A stretch of 64,000 nucleotides of DNA from Dactylis glomerata (GCA_007115705.1 QXEO01002115.1:821227-885226); one strand, 5' to 3'; counted from the stretch's first letter, positions 33,947-46,200 are shown. Made by a program: numbers and translations. The notes: a model not told the origin generated them from the letters alone.

Positions 33947-36900
33947 ATGAGTTGCCTCAAAGATGTTCCGACGCTCAGGGGTGACAACTACACTGAGTGG
34001 AGGAAGAAAGTTGATCTGGCTTTTGTCTGTGCTGAGGTCGACTGGGTTGTGGACACTCCAAGCTGGTCAAGCCGACAGAGCCAGTCAGAGATACAAAGGA
34101 TGATGATGCTGCATGGGATAAAAAAAAGACTATGCTCCAGTGGAACTGGCATATGTGCTAGAGAACCAAAAGTGGGGCAATGCAAACAAAACGTGCATGA
34201 CCTTTATAAAGAATACGACTGAGAATGCCATTGCGGGCTCAATCGCAGAGTGCACTTCCGTTGGGGAGTTTCTGGAAAAGATAAAGAGCCAGTTCACTGG
34301 ATCTTCAAAGGTGTATGCTACCCAGCTACTCAAACAGCTGGTAACAAAAAAGTACACAGGAGGTGCACATGGCATCAGAGAGCACATCTTGAGGATGAGC
34401 AACATGGCTTCTAAACTGAAGCCCATGGATGCTGATCTGGAGTTAAAGCCTGCTCTGCTTGTTCACCTTGTCATGGCTTCATTGCCCAAAGAGTTTGATA
34501 ACTTTGTTATCAACTACAACATGTCTCCTGATAAATGGGACATAGAAAAGATGATTGCCATGTGTGTACAAGAGGAAGATAGGCTTAAAGCCTCAAATAG
34601 TGGTTCCATCAATTATGTCAAGGACAATAGGAAAAGGAACTACCAAAACAACAATCAAGGTTCTCCCTCCAAGCCATATGGCAAAGGTCCCCAACAGTAT
34701 TATCAGCCCACTCTCCCAGTGGATAAAGACCAGTGTCTCCACTGCAAGAAGACTGGGCACTTCAAGAAAGACTGTCCAGAATGGGTCAAGTCCATAATGG
34801 TAAGGAAAGGTATAGATACAGTTTCTTTTGTAAATGAATCCATGTATTCACAGTTTTCGAAATCTACTTGGTGGATTGACTCAGGTGCAACTGTTCATGT
34901 TGCAAATTCTTTACAGGGATTCCATTCGATAAGGACTATGAAAAGAAACGAAAGATGCATTGATGTTGCAAATGGAGTTCAAGCAGACGTTGAAGCTGTT
35001 GGCGACATCTCCTTGGAGTTAGCTGATGGCTTTTCGATTCTGCTTAGAGATGTTTTATTTGTTCCTTCGCTTCACAGAAACTTAATAAGTGTATCACGTT
35101 TGGATAAAGACAGTTATCAGTGTTATTTTGCACATGGCAAGTGTGCCATATGGTTTAAAGATGCTTGTGTGGGTGTTGCTTTACTTCACAATGAGCTTTA
35201 TTTGTTATCTTTACGTGAAAAAGTGCATTCTGTGTGTAATGTGAATAAACAAACTTCCTTGTCGAACAAAGAACAAAAGAAAAGGAAAAGAACTCATGAC
35301 TCGTCGAAGTTATGGCACTATCGATTAGGCCATATTTCGAGGGGAAGAATCGAAAACCTCATTAAAAATAATATTCTTCCTCCGTTAGAGTTCTCCGATA
35401 TAGAACAATGCATAGATTGCATAAAAGGAAAGTATGTAAAGCAAATTAAAAAGGGTGCAAACCGAAGTACATCAACACTAGAAATAATCCACACTGATAT
35501 TTGTGGACCATTTTCTGTGAAAAGTGTGGATGGCTATGACTCGTTCATAACATTCACAGATGATTACTCCCGATATGGTTATATTTATCCAATTAAAGAA
35601 AGGTCTAAAGCATTGGATAAATTTAAAATATTCAAAGTAGAAGTTGAAAATCAGCATGATAAAAGAATTAAAATAGTCCGGTCCGACCGTGGAGGGGAGT
35701 ACTACGGTCGGCACACTCCATATGGTCAAGTACCTGGACCTTTTGCAAGGTTCTTACAGGAAAATGGAATAGTCACCCAGTATTCTATGCCAGACGAACC
35801 TCAGCAAAATGGAGTAGCTGAAAGGCGCAACCGTATCCTTATGGATATGGTGCGCAGTATGATGAGTTATTCCACCCTACTATTGGGATTATGGATGGAG
35901 GCGCTTAAAACCGCCATTCACATTCTCAACAGAGTACCAAGCAAGTCGGTGCCCAAAACACCATATGAGTTGTGGACAGGGAGAGTACCCTCTCTGCGCC
36001 ACTTGAGGGTCTGGGGGAGCCCAGCTGAGGCAAAAGTATTTAATCCAAATATTGCAAAGTTAGACCCCAAAACAGTAACTTGCCACTTTATTGGCTATCC
36101 TGACAGATCAAAAGGTTATCGTTTCTACTGTCCAGACAAATACATAAAGTTTGTAGAAATGAGACATGCAGTCTTCTTGGAGGATGAACTGATGAGGGGG
36201 AGCATGGTAGCTCAGAAAATTGATCTTGAGGAGAAGAGGGTGCATGCACCTAATCCGATGATTCAGGAGCCATTTTTCTCGCTACCTGTTGTGCCTGCAC
36301 CAACAATCCCTGAGGTTGTGGTGCAAGCACCTGTTGTAACTCCACCCGTGACAACAAGGAGTGAAGTTTCGGAACCTGTCCGTTAGGAGCCGACTGAACC
36401 CTTTGTTGAGCATGAAAGGGAGCTGCAACAGCCACCTCTAATAGATGTACCAGAAGTTGAGGTACATAATGAGCCAGAAAATGAGGCTCTTAGAAGGTCC
36501 AAGAGAGTTAAGAAATTAGCTATATCTACTGATTATAAAGTTTATAATACAAAAACAGTTCATATGGAAGGTGATCCCACTTCATATGAAGAAGCTATGG
36601 GGGGCCCCAACTCATCGAAGTGGCTAGAGGCCATGGAAGATGAAATGAGGTCGATGAGTTCCAACAATGTTTAGGACTTAGAGGAAATTCCCAAAGGAGC
36701 CAAAACAGTAGGCTGCAAATGGGTCTACAAAACAAAGTATGACTCTAACGGGAACATAGAAAAGTATAAAGCGCGCCTAGTGGCAAAAGGATTTACACAA
36801 AGAGAAGGGGTAGATTACAATGAGATATTTTCTCCAGTCTCATGTAAGGATTCCTTCAGAATCATAATGGCACTATTTGCACATTTTGATTTAGAGTTGC

Positions 36901-38144
36901 ATCAAATGGATGTAAAGATGGCATTTCTAAATGGAGATTTAGAAGAAAAAGTTTACATGAAACAACCCAAGGGTTTTTTCATGGAGGGGACGGAACACAT
37001 GGGATGCCGTCTAAAGAAATCCATTTATGGATTAAAACAAGCCTCTAGACAGTGGTATCTAAAGTTTAATGATACTATTAAAAGATTTGGATTTAAAGAA
37101 AATATCGAGGACAACTACGTTTATGCAAAGTTTAAAAGTGGGAAATATATTTTCCTAATCTTGTATGTGGATGATATCCTGCTTGCTAGCAGTGATGTTA
37201 GTCTTCTGCGATAAACAAAGAAGTTTTTGTCCTCAAACTTCGACATGAAAGATCTTGGTGAAGCTTCATATGTTTTGGGCATAGAAATTCACCGAGATAG
37301 AAAGAATGGAGTGTTAGGACTATCACAGAAGGCATATTTAGAATTTTTTTTAATAAAGTATAATATGCATAAGAGAAATGCCACACCTGCTCCAATAGTC
37401 AAGGGCGACAGTTTTGGGGAATATCAATGCCCCAAGAATCAATATGAGATTGATCAAATGAAAGAAGTACCATATGCTTCGACTGTTGGAAGCTTACAGT
37501 ATGCACAAGTGTGCACTCGCCCTGACTTAGCTTTTATCACCGGGGTACTCGGTAGATATCAGTCAAATCCAGGCGTAGAGCACTAGAAGATGGTAAAGAA
37601 AGTATTGCGTTATGTGCAAGACACAAAAGACCTCATGCTAACTTACAGAAGATCTGATTCCCTAAAGATAAAAGGGCATTCAGATGCATACTATGCGGGA
37701 GACAAAGATGAAAGAAAATCCACAGCAGGATATGTGTTCACTCTCGCAGGAGGGGCTATTTCGTGGAGAAGTTGCAAATAGACAATAGTTGCATCATCCA
37801 CGATGTATGCCGAATTTATAGCATGTTTTAAGGCCACGAATCAGGTGTTATGGCTAAAGAAATTTGTACCCGACTTGAAAGTGGTGGATTGCATTGACAA
37901 ACCAATAAAGATGTACTGTGACAACCAGCCTGCAGTATTTTATGCTCACAACAACAAGTCGAGTAAAGCTACCAGACCAATAAAAGTAAAGTATTATGTT
38001 GTGAAAGATAAAATCCAGGATCAAACTATAAGTCTCGAGCATATAAGGACAAAGGATATGCTTGCGGATCCGCTAACGAAAGGCTTACCACCCAGTGTGT
38101 TCAAGGAACACTTAGCCGGCATGGGTTTAATGGCAAGCCTATGA
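33947..38144 (+). pseudogene. Gag-pol polyprotein of Copia F
   Basis: Domains run in Copia order. Gag starts at 33947 (MSCLKDVPTLRGDNYTEWRKK), with frameshifts near 34055 and 34125, and has a zinc knuckle CLHCKKTGHFKKDC. Protease has WWIDSGATVHVANS. Integrase has HTDICGPF, FTDDYSRYGYIYP, DRGGEYYG and NGVAERRNR. RT starts about 36700 and has LYVDDILLAS. RNase H has YCDNQPAVFYAHN and ADPLTKGL near the end. From 34140 to 38144 a single frame is broken by five stops: 36384, 36672, 37212, 37584 and 37779. At three of them family motifs show the ancestral residue was Trp or Gln, so G-to-A / C-to-T transitions made the stops. Confidence 0.92.
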
Positions 38145-38318
38145 TTCCTGGATCATAAGAGGCCCGAAAGTAACAGAATTTGTTTCAAAACAGAAAAGTG
38201 TATAGTGGCTGTCTGATTCTATCGGCAATTGAGCTGTGACGATGAAACATGCTCTATGTACTGATCCGTGATGAAACGAGTAAAGTATAAAGTATAAAGT
38301 TAAAAGTAAAGTTGAGAT

Positions 38319-38330
38319 CAAGGGGAAGAA
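38319..38330 (+). other. Polypurine tract of Copia F
   Basis: CAAGGGGAAGAA lies immediately before the 3' LTR and would prime plus-strand synthesis. Confidence 0.85.
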
Positions 38331-38743
38331 TATTAGATTGATCTCACAGAGACCGAGTCCAATGACTCGATCTACTCCCCCTCTCGCGCCCTGATCGGGG
38401 GCGTCCAACCGAAATATGGTTGGTGGGCCCCTGTGGCAGCGCTATATAAAGAGGTGGAGGGCCGGGGCGCACAGTACGAGGTTGACCGTGCTGCCTATCG
38501 CTCCACCGATATCCCAAGCCGATCTAGGGCTAGCGCTAGTCACGGGAAGCACCGCCGCCACCACATACTCATGTTCTCGCCACCACTCATCGCCATGGCC
38601 ACCGGCTCGAGTTCATCGAGCCAAGGAGCAGGTTACCTCTCTCTCTCTCTGATCCCTCTCTCTCTCAGATACTTGTCAAGTCTTTACAGTAAAGGTTACT
38701 ATTGAGATTATCTAGACTAGATTGATCCAGATCGGATTCAACA
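38331..38743 (+). repeat. 3' LTR of Copia F
   Basis: It matches 23965-24375. The first dinucleotide is TA instead of TG, a point change in this LTR. The target duplication GAATC follows at 38744-38748. Confidence 0.93.
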
Positions 38744-38915
38744 GAATCACCCCCTCAATCTGACCATCAGACTTAGCCATTTCGATCAAAATAGCAAGCA
38801 TATCCGCCACTATGTTAAATAACATTGATGACAAAGAATAGCCCTGGCGTAAGCCTTTTCTTGTCTGGAAATAGCGGCCAGTGTCATCATTGACTCTAAT
38901 AGCGACGGTACCCAT
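38744..38915 (-). mobile_element. LINE G, RT segment on the right side of Copia F
   Basis: On the minus strand this encodes RYFQTRKGLRQGYSLSSMLF followed by NIVADMLA and DGQIEGVI, the RT finger/palm region that precedes YADD. The usual LRQGDPLSP is mutated to LRQGYSLSS. It joins in frame to 23959 when F is removed. LINE homology fades at about 38915, so the copy is 5'-truncated. Confidence 0.85.
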
Positions 38916-39599
38916 AGTATTTCACTCTCCCTGCCCAGAGTAATTTCTGGCGGACGCATTCTACTATTTCTGGTCCAACTATCAGTCCGTAATAGTAATG
39001 TGGGGATTTGTGCCGTGTGCGTACGTCATGGACATGATGAGGAGCCCATGAATGTTCGGAACACTTCGCGTGCGTAGTAGGCTGGCACACCATACCAATG
39101 ACAAGGAGATGCAGGCATGCATGATGCATGGTTTCTTTCTCCACCTTCGATCTCGATCAAACCGCGATACGGATGACGGTAGAGTTACTACTTACTAGTA
39201 ATCTGCATGACACTTGAAAGCTGGTACGGGTACTGATTTCACGGCTGCTTGTACGTGGAGGTATGCACTTATTTTTAAGCTCGGTGAGGTATACATCATT
39301 CAGCACGAAAAAGAGGCACCACGCGGGGTTCAGACACTCAAGTCAAAGACTAGCTAGGTGGCCGGTCATGCCGTGCGTGCCATGTACGTCAGTGATCAGT
39401 GTATTAAACGTGAACTGGATAAACCTTCCACGTCGTACAACAAGTCTGGAGCATACACACGTGTAGGCTGGTTCAGCCGAGTCTTCACTCTTCAGTCTTG
39501 AGTGAGCGATGCGACGCCGTAGATGGCGACGGTACGATTAACTCCACGTCGTACGCTCACTCGCTCAGCAGTGCAGCCTCCCATAAACTTCACTGCTGA
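38916..39599. other. Unassigned sequence
   Basis: I see no domain, terminal repeat or RNA gene in this stretch. The short open frames are not convincing. Confidence 0.5.
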
Positions 39600-39738
39600 C
39601 ATTTTTCTTAGCTTTCAGAGCTCAAACTTTGGACTGCTGATGGCCTCGAGTTGCGTGGCTGGCCTCACCAAGACAAGTGCTCGCTATGCGATCAAACCAT
39701 TGAATCTACCCAACTTCTATTTTTTGGATGCCCTTACA
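39600..39738 (+). mobile_element. LINE relic L (zinc-finger RVT region)
   Basis: One frame reads LWTADGLELRGWPHQDKCSL, then CDQTIESTQLLFFGCPYT, which matches the reverse-transcriptase-associated zinc finger near the end of plant LINE ORF2. It is cut by CACTA H at 39739. I could not identify its continuation beyond 41854. Confidence 0.65.
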
Positions 39739-40171
39739 CACTAGTGGAAAAACGGGCTTCCATTCGTTCCATTTGTCCCAAACCAAATTCGATCCACGGT
39801 TAAAGGGTTCATCAGTCCCGGTTCATTTGAAAATGTGGGCCAGGGGCATTAGTCCCGGTTCAAAAGGGACCTTCAGTCCCGGTTTCATCTAACAGCCAGG
39901 ACTAATGTCCCATGGCCCTTTAGTCCCGGCTCGTGACACAAACCGGGACTAAAGGTCACCCTTTAGTCCCGGTTCGTAGCACGAGCCGGGACCAATGACC
40001 CGTTCAAACGAACCGCCCACTTCGCGCCAGTTATCGATCGACGACGCTTCGATATCGATCGACATTACGACGACGCTTCGTAGTCGCGCGCGCTGATCAG
40101 GAACCGGCGCCGGCGCACCTTGGAAACTCGCCTGCATTCACACGCCGGCGTGCTCATCTTCCCTCTCTCAC

Positions 40172-40178
40172 TATATAA
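40172..40178 (+). promoter_or_regulatory. TATA box of the exonuclease gene in H
   Basis: TATATAAA within CTCACTATATAAAGCAC lies about 115 bases before the ATG at 40289. The same box is conserved in element I (minus strand, about 48828-48836). Confidence 0.6.
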
Positions 40179-40288
40179 AGCACTCATATTTGATCATCTA
40201 AGCACACCATCTCTAGCCTCTTCTTCCCCAAAACATCTCCCACACATCACCATACCGCCGGCGCCCGCGAGCTCTCTCTCCCTCGATA

Positions 40289-41012
40289 ATGGAGGAGCAA
40301 TTTTGGCCCCGGTCTCGGATCTACTACGTGGTCATCGAAGAGATAAACTTCACCATCACGGAGACTCTCCGTGCTTCGAGGGTGGGGAAGTGGATCCGCT
40401 TGGTCAAGCGGCGGTTCCTCGACGACGCACCGGTCAAGTGCGTGGGCTTGGACTGTGAGTTCACCACTCACGCACGCCCGCAGCGTGCCGCCGTCCTTCA
40501 ACTCTCGGTAGCGTCCGAGATATTGGTCTTCCAAATTTGCAAGTCCGCAACTACTCAAGGACTTCTTGAAGGACACCACCATCAAGTTTTGTGGTGCGGC
40601 TATCAACAACGATCTGCGCAAGCTAAGGCCATACGGAATTGTTATTCCGTCCGCGTATGATCTTCAACAAGTTGTCTCAAACCCCACTAGCAAGCTAACA
40701 CCGAGTCTCTATGATTTGGCCAATGCTACTATTGGGACACATCTTGAGAAGAAGAAGAGGGACAACAAGAAGAAGAAGGAGAAGAAGTACAAGAAGAAGG
40801 GAGAAGAAGAAGAAGAAGAAGAAGAAGAAGAAGAAGAAGAAGATGAAGATGAAGATGATGAATTAATTTTTGGTTGGGAAAAAGTTTCATTGAGCTTCAA
40901 CCAACTAAAATATGCCGCTTTAGACGCTCGCCTAGGCTTTGAGATAGCTAGGAGATTCTAGAAGCTAAAGGGCTACAATAGCCACGTTGATCGTCTTAAC
41001 CTTAATAATTAG
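40289..41012 (+). pseudogene. DEDDy 3'-5' exonuclease gene in H, disrupted
   Basis: It begins MEEQFWPRSRIYYVVIEE and has the first exonuclease motif CVGLDCEFTTH. A net 11-bp deletion near 40543, relative to the intact copy in I, shifts the frame. The remainder continues from about 40545 in another frame with FCGAAINNDLRKL and QLKYAALDARLGFEIARRF. A TAG at 40959 replaces the Trp found in I. An in-frame GAA repeat (about 40804-40855) encodes a Glu tract longer than in I. See the intact copy at 47977-48720 for function. Confidence 0.85.
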
Positions 41013-41399
41013 GTGGATGATTATGTATGGAAAAATGTTGGATGAGCTTGCTTGGAAAATATACTTCATTTGAGCCATGTTGGATGAGTATGTTTTGAAA
41101 AATGTACTCCCTTTGTTTCGGTTAACAAAGTCTATTAATTTTCGAATTTGTGATTTTTCAAGTATTTTGGCTTTTTTGAATATTTTAATTATTAAAAATT
41201 AATAATTAAATTATACATAAGATTATTTGAAATTCATTGGTGCTTATTATTCTTAATCATTGTTTCTTATTTTGTGAATAAATTTGGAATTTAAAAACGT
41301 AATATTATATATTACCGAAGTGTATAGGTTAATAGAATTGGTAGCATACCATTATCAAGAAGTCGCGAGCGCAGTCTTGGAAGTTAGTAGGGAAGAAAT

Positions 41400-41460
41400 G
41401 GAGAAGTTAAGCGTGCTAAGGGTGGAGCAGTGTGAGGATGGGTGACCGACCGGAAAGTGA
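41400..41460 (+). ncRNA. 5S-rRNA-like segment in element H
   Basis: GAGAAGTTAAGCGTGCTAAG, a variable stretch and AGGATGGGTGACCGACCGG align with the internal control region of plant 5S rRNA (GAAGTTAAGCGTGCT, GAGTAGTA, AGGATGGGTGACC). The 5' half of 5S is not recognisable. It lies about 390 bases after the exonuclease stop codon, and the same segment is present in I. It is a 5S-derived mimic, not a functional 5S gene. Confidence 0.65.
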
Positions 41461-41854
41461 GGATCACAAGTACTTGTAATTTGATATGAGATATGGAGTG
41501 AGAGCCATAAGTATCTAATTTGATATGAGAATAGAGATGATATGAGAATAGAGATGATTAGATAATAGAGAAATGATGAAAAATAGAGAAATAAAGAAAA
41601 TACAGAAATTCCGAAACAGAAAATACAATTTTATTCCGAATGGACCTATAGTCCCGGTCCGTGTTACGAACCGGGATCAAAGGTCCTCCAGCCGCAGCAC
41701 ATGCCCCGGGCCACGTGGAGGACCATTGGTCCCGGTTCGTAAGGAATCGGGACTAAAGGCTGGAGCCTTTAGTCCTGCTTTGTTAGTCCCGGTTGCGGCA
41801 ACCGGGATTAATGGGCTTTACAAACCGGGATTGAAGGCATTTTTTCCACCAGTG

Positions 41855-42339
41855 TTATACAAAAGAAATCTAATAACACAAGCAACACACCCAGCGGCTG
41901 GAGATATTGCCCACCTCTCTGGGAAGAAGACAATGAGATTCAGGAAAAATAAAAACAGAAGAGGTCTAGCCAGGATTGCAATCTATGGCATGTGACACTT
42001 GTGGAAGTAGAGGAATCGTAGAATCTTGGAAAATTCTTCATGTACTTCTTCTACTCTTTCTTTTCAGATTAGAGAATGTTGGATAATTAGGCACAATTTT
42101 CATGATTAATTCTAGAATATTAAACATAACAATACCAGCTACTACCACATGTAACTCGAACATACTAGATGTGGTAAACAGCAAGACGAACGGAAACAAG
42201 TAGCAGCTAAACATGTACTCGCAGAACATGATGAACAGACGAACAGCAGTAGACCGCATGTACCGTTCGTTTGCAGATATAGTCGTTGCAGTAACATTGT
42301 TGATCACAACGTTGGAGAACACCTGGTTCCAGAGACCTG
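41855..42339. other. Unassigned sequence
   Basis: No recognisable domain, terminal repeat or RNA gene. AT-rich, with no conserved frame. Confidence 0.45.
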
Positions 42340-42900
42340 CTCTCCCGTTGTGCAGCGGTCAGGGTTTTTTTTCTCAATCGAAATTTCGCCGGAAACCGAA
42401 ATTCTTGCTACCCTCCGAGAAAATACGATACCGTTCAAAAAAATTCGATTCGATTTGAATTTAAACTCTATACTAAGGTCAAATAAGCTGCGCATCATAC
42501 ATGTGGCATGTTAAACAGCTTGGTGTGGTGGCTGCGTGCTTTTGTCCCTGTGCCTGTAGTCACGGGTTCGACTCCACCATGACACAACTAATTTTTTTAA
42601 TAGTTCATTTAAGTCGAGTTTTCGTTTAAAAAAAGCGGGGAACTGCTTCGGTGCATAACCCAGCGTTCGAACCCGCGAACAGTTGAGTGCAAGCGCGACG
42701 TCTTCACCACTACACTGAGCCAGAGGTTCGTGCTACTATGGATACAAACGCTATTTATTTTGGCGTAAAAAAATTTGAATTTTCAAAATTTGTTTGAAAA
42801 AATTCGTTCGGTAATTTGGCGGTATTTCTGAGATTTCGCGGTAACCGATTATATCGGTACCCTCCGGTAAAAAATCGAGATCGAGAAAAAAAAATCTTGG
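42340..42900. other. Direct-repeat region with two convergent tRNA-like Pol III promoters
   Basis: Flanking stretches resemble each other in direct orientation (GATTTCGCGGTAACCG... then TACCCTCCGGTAAAAAAT at about 42832-42877; a related version at about 42382-42425). Between them, a plus-strand A-box-like TGGCTGCGTGC (42529-42539) and B-box GGTTCGACTCC (42565-42575) are followed by a T-run at about 42592. On the minus strand, an A-box TGGCTCAGTGTAGTGG (about 42708-42723) and B-box-like GGTTCGAACGC (42663-42673) are followed by a T-run near 42633. These look like tRNA-derived SINE heads. No intact tRNA is claimed. Confidence 0.35.
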
Positions 42901-43001
42901 CAGCGGTAGCCGGGCAAGAGTTTTCCTGTGCAGCAAAACCCTAGATCGGTTTCAGACATGTGCAGCGGTAGCCGGGCAAGAGTTTTTCTGTGCAGCAAAA
43001 A
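42900..43001. repeat. 62-bp tandem duplication
   Basis: GCAGCGGTAGCCGGGCAAGA starts at 42900 and again at 42962, each followed by GTTTT(C/T)CTGTGCAGCAAAA. Only about 40 bp of the second unit is present. Confidence 0.8.
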
Positions 43002-45470
43002 GATAAGCTCGGCTCCGAGGCTCAATTCCACAAACCGCGACGCGCGCGTCGTGTCGAGACGTGCGAGCGAGAAGGAGGAGCGCGCGTGTGTCACTTCTCT
43101 TCTCACTCACTTACCAAGTGGTGTAATAACCCACCTTATATGTTGGTCTACATCTCTCCCAACTTTCTATGTGGGACTAAACTTAGCTCCCACCTCTTGC
43201 CTTTGTGCAGCCAAAATCTTGGGCTGCATTTCAAAAGGGCTCACATACATGGGCTTTGAGATTTCTAGGAATTTATGAAATCTATTATGGACCACTAGTA
43301 TTGAGCCCAATATTTCAACAGAGAAGACCTGCAAAGCCTGAAGTTTTCCGTTAGCAAGTAGTTTTTCTAGCTTTTTTTGTCTTCCTGGCATTTGTCATTG
43401 TACAGTTTCACAGAGCACAACAGTTCGTATTCATCAGAACAAATGTGTGGAGTGACGTACCACATATATACCGATAATCTATTTAAGCACCGCTAGAAAA
43501 TTCAAAAACTATGTTCCAATTAAGTAAAAAGGTGCGAATAATAGTCGAGCCATTGCAAGGGAAGATGATACTCCTGCGCTAATGATATGCAAAGCGCGTA
43601 ACTTACAATCCACTGGACATTTGTTGATCAAAACAAACACACTATGAATACAGCCCAAAAGTGGACTGCTTACAACGTCATTGATATGACTATCGAGAGA
43701 ACCATTACCATCTAGTATCACATATGTCAAGATAAAGTAAATCAATCCGTATGACGGTAGGGAGCGGAGGCAGCTTCAACTCAAGTGAGGAGCAAGCTTA
43801 CCTCGGGCTGGTAGATTGATTGGCTCCTTCATATCTCGGGATTTCGCTTAGGCCACCCAGGCCATACCATAGAAAAAAGATCTGGTTTCCAAGTCAACGT
43901 CATTGCACCAAAGCAACCTGAGAAGAGATGGATTGAGGAACTTGCCTTCGAGCACTGGTCATGTCTCCATTTTGACTCATGTAGGATAACTCGTGAGATG
44001 ATACCTAAAGCCATGCAGTGTAACGACGTATGTTCACGTGGTCAATGGGATGGCTGAGATTATCAAATAGTTGCGATGAGCAATAGGTGGTTCAGTTGTA
44101 CTATAGCTTAATGGGAACATGAGAAAATTAGGCCTATAGAGAAAAGTTTTCATTTATTTATACTAAACATTTATACTTACTTATGACTTACTCCATCAAC
44201 ATAGAATCATAATTTGTATTCTATTTTACACTTAGGCACAAAATGCGCCTCTAAATTTTATGATGGAATATTCAATGAATACAATCATATTTTTCATCAT
44301 TAAATAAATTTTCTTGAAATTATGAATGTATTTTGTATCAAACCTATGCTCATTTTCTCTCTCAATTTTTTATAGGCATTGCTAAGAACACCTTTGGTTT
44401 GATTGAACATAATAATTACAAACTCACATTCCTTGGCAAAGAAATAAATACTACATAGTCTATTTCGTATGGAAACATGGAAGTATGAGTTATTTTGATG
44501 TACTTGCAACTATTTTAGTAATCTTAAATATCCTGGTAGAGAGCTCCTGAGTGTATGTAGATAACAAGATATCTTTAGGGAGGTTACTATATGATTGTAT
44601 CTTAGTTTCAAATAAAAAATTAAGAGTTATGAGATGTGTATAAATGTCCTGAAATCATTAGCATTATGTTTCTCGGTCCCTTGATATAAACACATGATTT
44701 AACTTCTTTTGACCATTAGGGTTCAATATATAGTTCATGTTGGTAACACATGAGTTGTTCGTACTTGCATTGTACTAAAATAAACCGATTGTAACAAAGA
44801 CTCAAGATAACATAAAGACATTGAAAGGGAATTTTCCTTCCTAATTGGGTTTTGAGTGTTTGTTACAACACAAGTATGATCTTGCAGTGTGCTAAATATT
44901 TTAGATACAATTGATAAGAAGCACAAGCCGATGATCGACCCCTCAAATAATTTATAGCTTGTCGAGATTTCTGTAGCTTTTTCTTTGTCATATCAGATAT
45001 AGGAATCTTGTACTATCAAGAGGGATTTGCTGAATGGATGATAAGGTGAAATCAAATCACATACACAACCTATATTACACCCACAAAATCATACTACGCA
45101 TAGTTTAAAAACCCAAACAAGTAATCGAGCCGGCGTCGGGCCGCTGGTTCGCTTTGGTTCGTTTGCTGGTATATTAAGGACAAAGTAAGGTGACATTTGT
45201 ACTAATCTGATAGGGAGAAAGAAATATATTTAAAACCTATGTGAAGTATCTATACACAACCATCGTATTTGCCATTTGGTTAGCTCAACAAGCCTTACCG
45301 AGGCGACTCTGGATGTAAAAGAATGGAATGCTGCCCACGACATCTCACGTTTACGCGTGAATGGTTTTCTGCCGGTCAGACAATGTGCGGCTTTCCTGCA
45401 AAGCTTCGGTTGGGCCGCGGTTCGGACGATTTTGCAGTTCAGTAGCAGGGACCATACAGTGCACACTTTT
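43002..45470. other. Unassigned sequence
   Basis: I see no protein domain, terminal repeat or RNA gene. 43120-43320 has a moderately GC-balanced, LTR-like look (ending CCCAATATTTCAACA), but no partner repeat is in the window. Confidence 0.4.
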
Positions 45471-46200
45471 TTTTTGAGGGAAAATGGAGATTCCATTAAA
45501 AAAGGTGCGCAGCAATATCGCTGGCAACTAATTCAGATACAAAAACTGGGGCTTCATCAGCCCAACCTAAACACGCCTCCTCGGCACGAAAACCAAATCG
45601 GGCTAACTCATGAGCTACTCTATTACACTTACGAGCACAATAACTGAATTCATGTGAATCAAAGGAGCCAATACAAACACTCCTTATATCCCGGACTAGA
45701 ACTCTGATCTCCGACAAGTCGTAACTTCTGGTTTGAAGAGCATTCACCAAAATCTTAGAATCAGACTCAAAATTCACTCGGTGTAAACCAATAGCAACTG
45801 CGCCTTTTACCGCCGCTGCACATGCTTCAGTCTCAGCTTACAACGCAGAACGTATATATTGGAGTTTACCAGCCACCGCAGCAACAAAATCCCCTGTATC
45901 TGAACGTACAACGAAGTCCCACGCTCCAGCTTTCATATTGTCATGAAAGGCAGCATCAAAATTTACCTTAACAACATTTGGCATCGGCCTACTCCACTTC
46001 ATCTCAGTCTGATTGTCCAAATGAGAACTAGATGGAGTACACGTTGTGCTAAGAAAATCTGCAACATGTTTTTGAATAACATGACAAGTTTCAACAGTAG
46101 ATCTTTCTCTCTCCCCTGCATTCACCTTAAGGCCTCTAGTTCCTACTTTTTTCGGTCCAACCGGCGGTTCGGTCTGATTTTTTCAACTATGATCCTAAGT
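45471..46200 (-). mobile_element. LINE relic M, RNase H-like C terminus
   Basis: On the minus strand the frame 46125-45838 reads WSRPMPNVVKVNFDAAFHDN. After one TAA it continues as AETEACAAAV, NFESDSKILVNALQ and SYCARKCNRVAHELARFG. These are the catalytic blocks of the plant LINE RNase H (RVT_3) domain: Asp in NFDAAF, Glu in AETEA, Asp in ESDS. The end is a T-run on the plus strand at about 45469-45476, the LINE poly(A). Confidence 0.8.

Larger units (their letters stand above)
23965..38743 (+). mobile_element. Copia retrotransposon F, inserted in LINE G and containing element B
   Basis: LTRs at 23965-24375 and 38331-38743 flank a primer-binding site, a leader and a gag-pol region. The target duplication GAATC is at 23960-23964 and 38744-38748, and the LINE reading frame (DGQIEGVI, then HLVDGGLLILQYADD) is restored when F is removed. 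Removing nested element B leaves about 6.5 kb. By eye the LTRs differ at about nine sites plus a 2-bp CT indel. Gag-pol carries five in-frame stops, so this copy is dead. Confidence 0.93.
39739..41854 (+). mobile_element. Non-autonomous CACTA element H carrying an exonuclease gene
   Basis: The left end is CACTAGTGGAAAAACGGGC and the right end, read inward on the minus strand, is CACTGGTGGAAAAAATGCC. Both ends have arrays of AGTCCCGGTTC / AACCGGGACT motifs. It is a close homologue, in opposite orientation, of element I. There is no transposase. The TSD is ambiguous: TTA occurs at both sides if two extra bases (CA, 39737-39738) are allowed on the left. Confidence 0.85.

Noticed and set aside
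41400..41460. Functional 5S rRNA gene
   Set aside because: Only the internal control blocks match; the 5' half is not recognisable and the terminator context is absent.
42521..42583. Functional tRNA gene
   Set aside because: The A-box is imperfect, box spacing is short and no cloverleaf could be drawn; kept only as a tRNA-like promoter.
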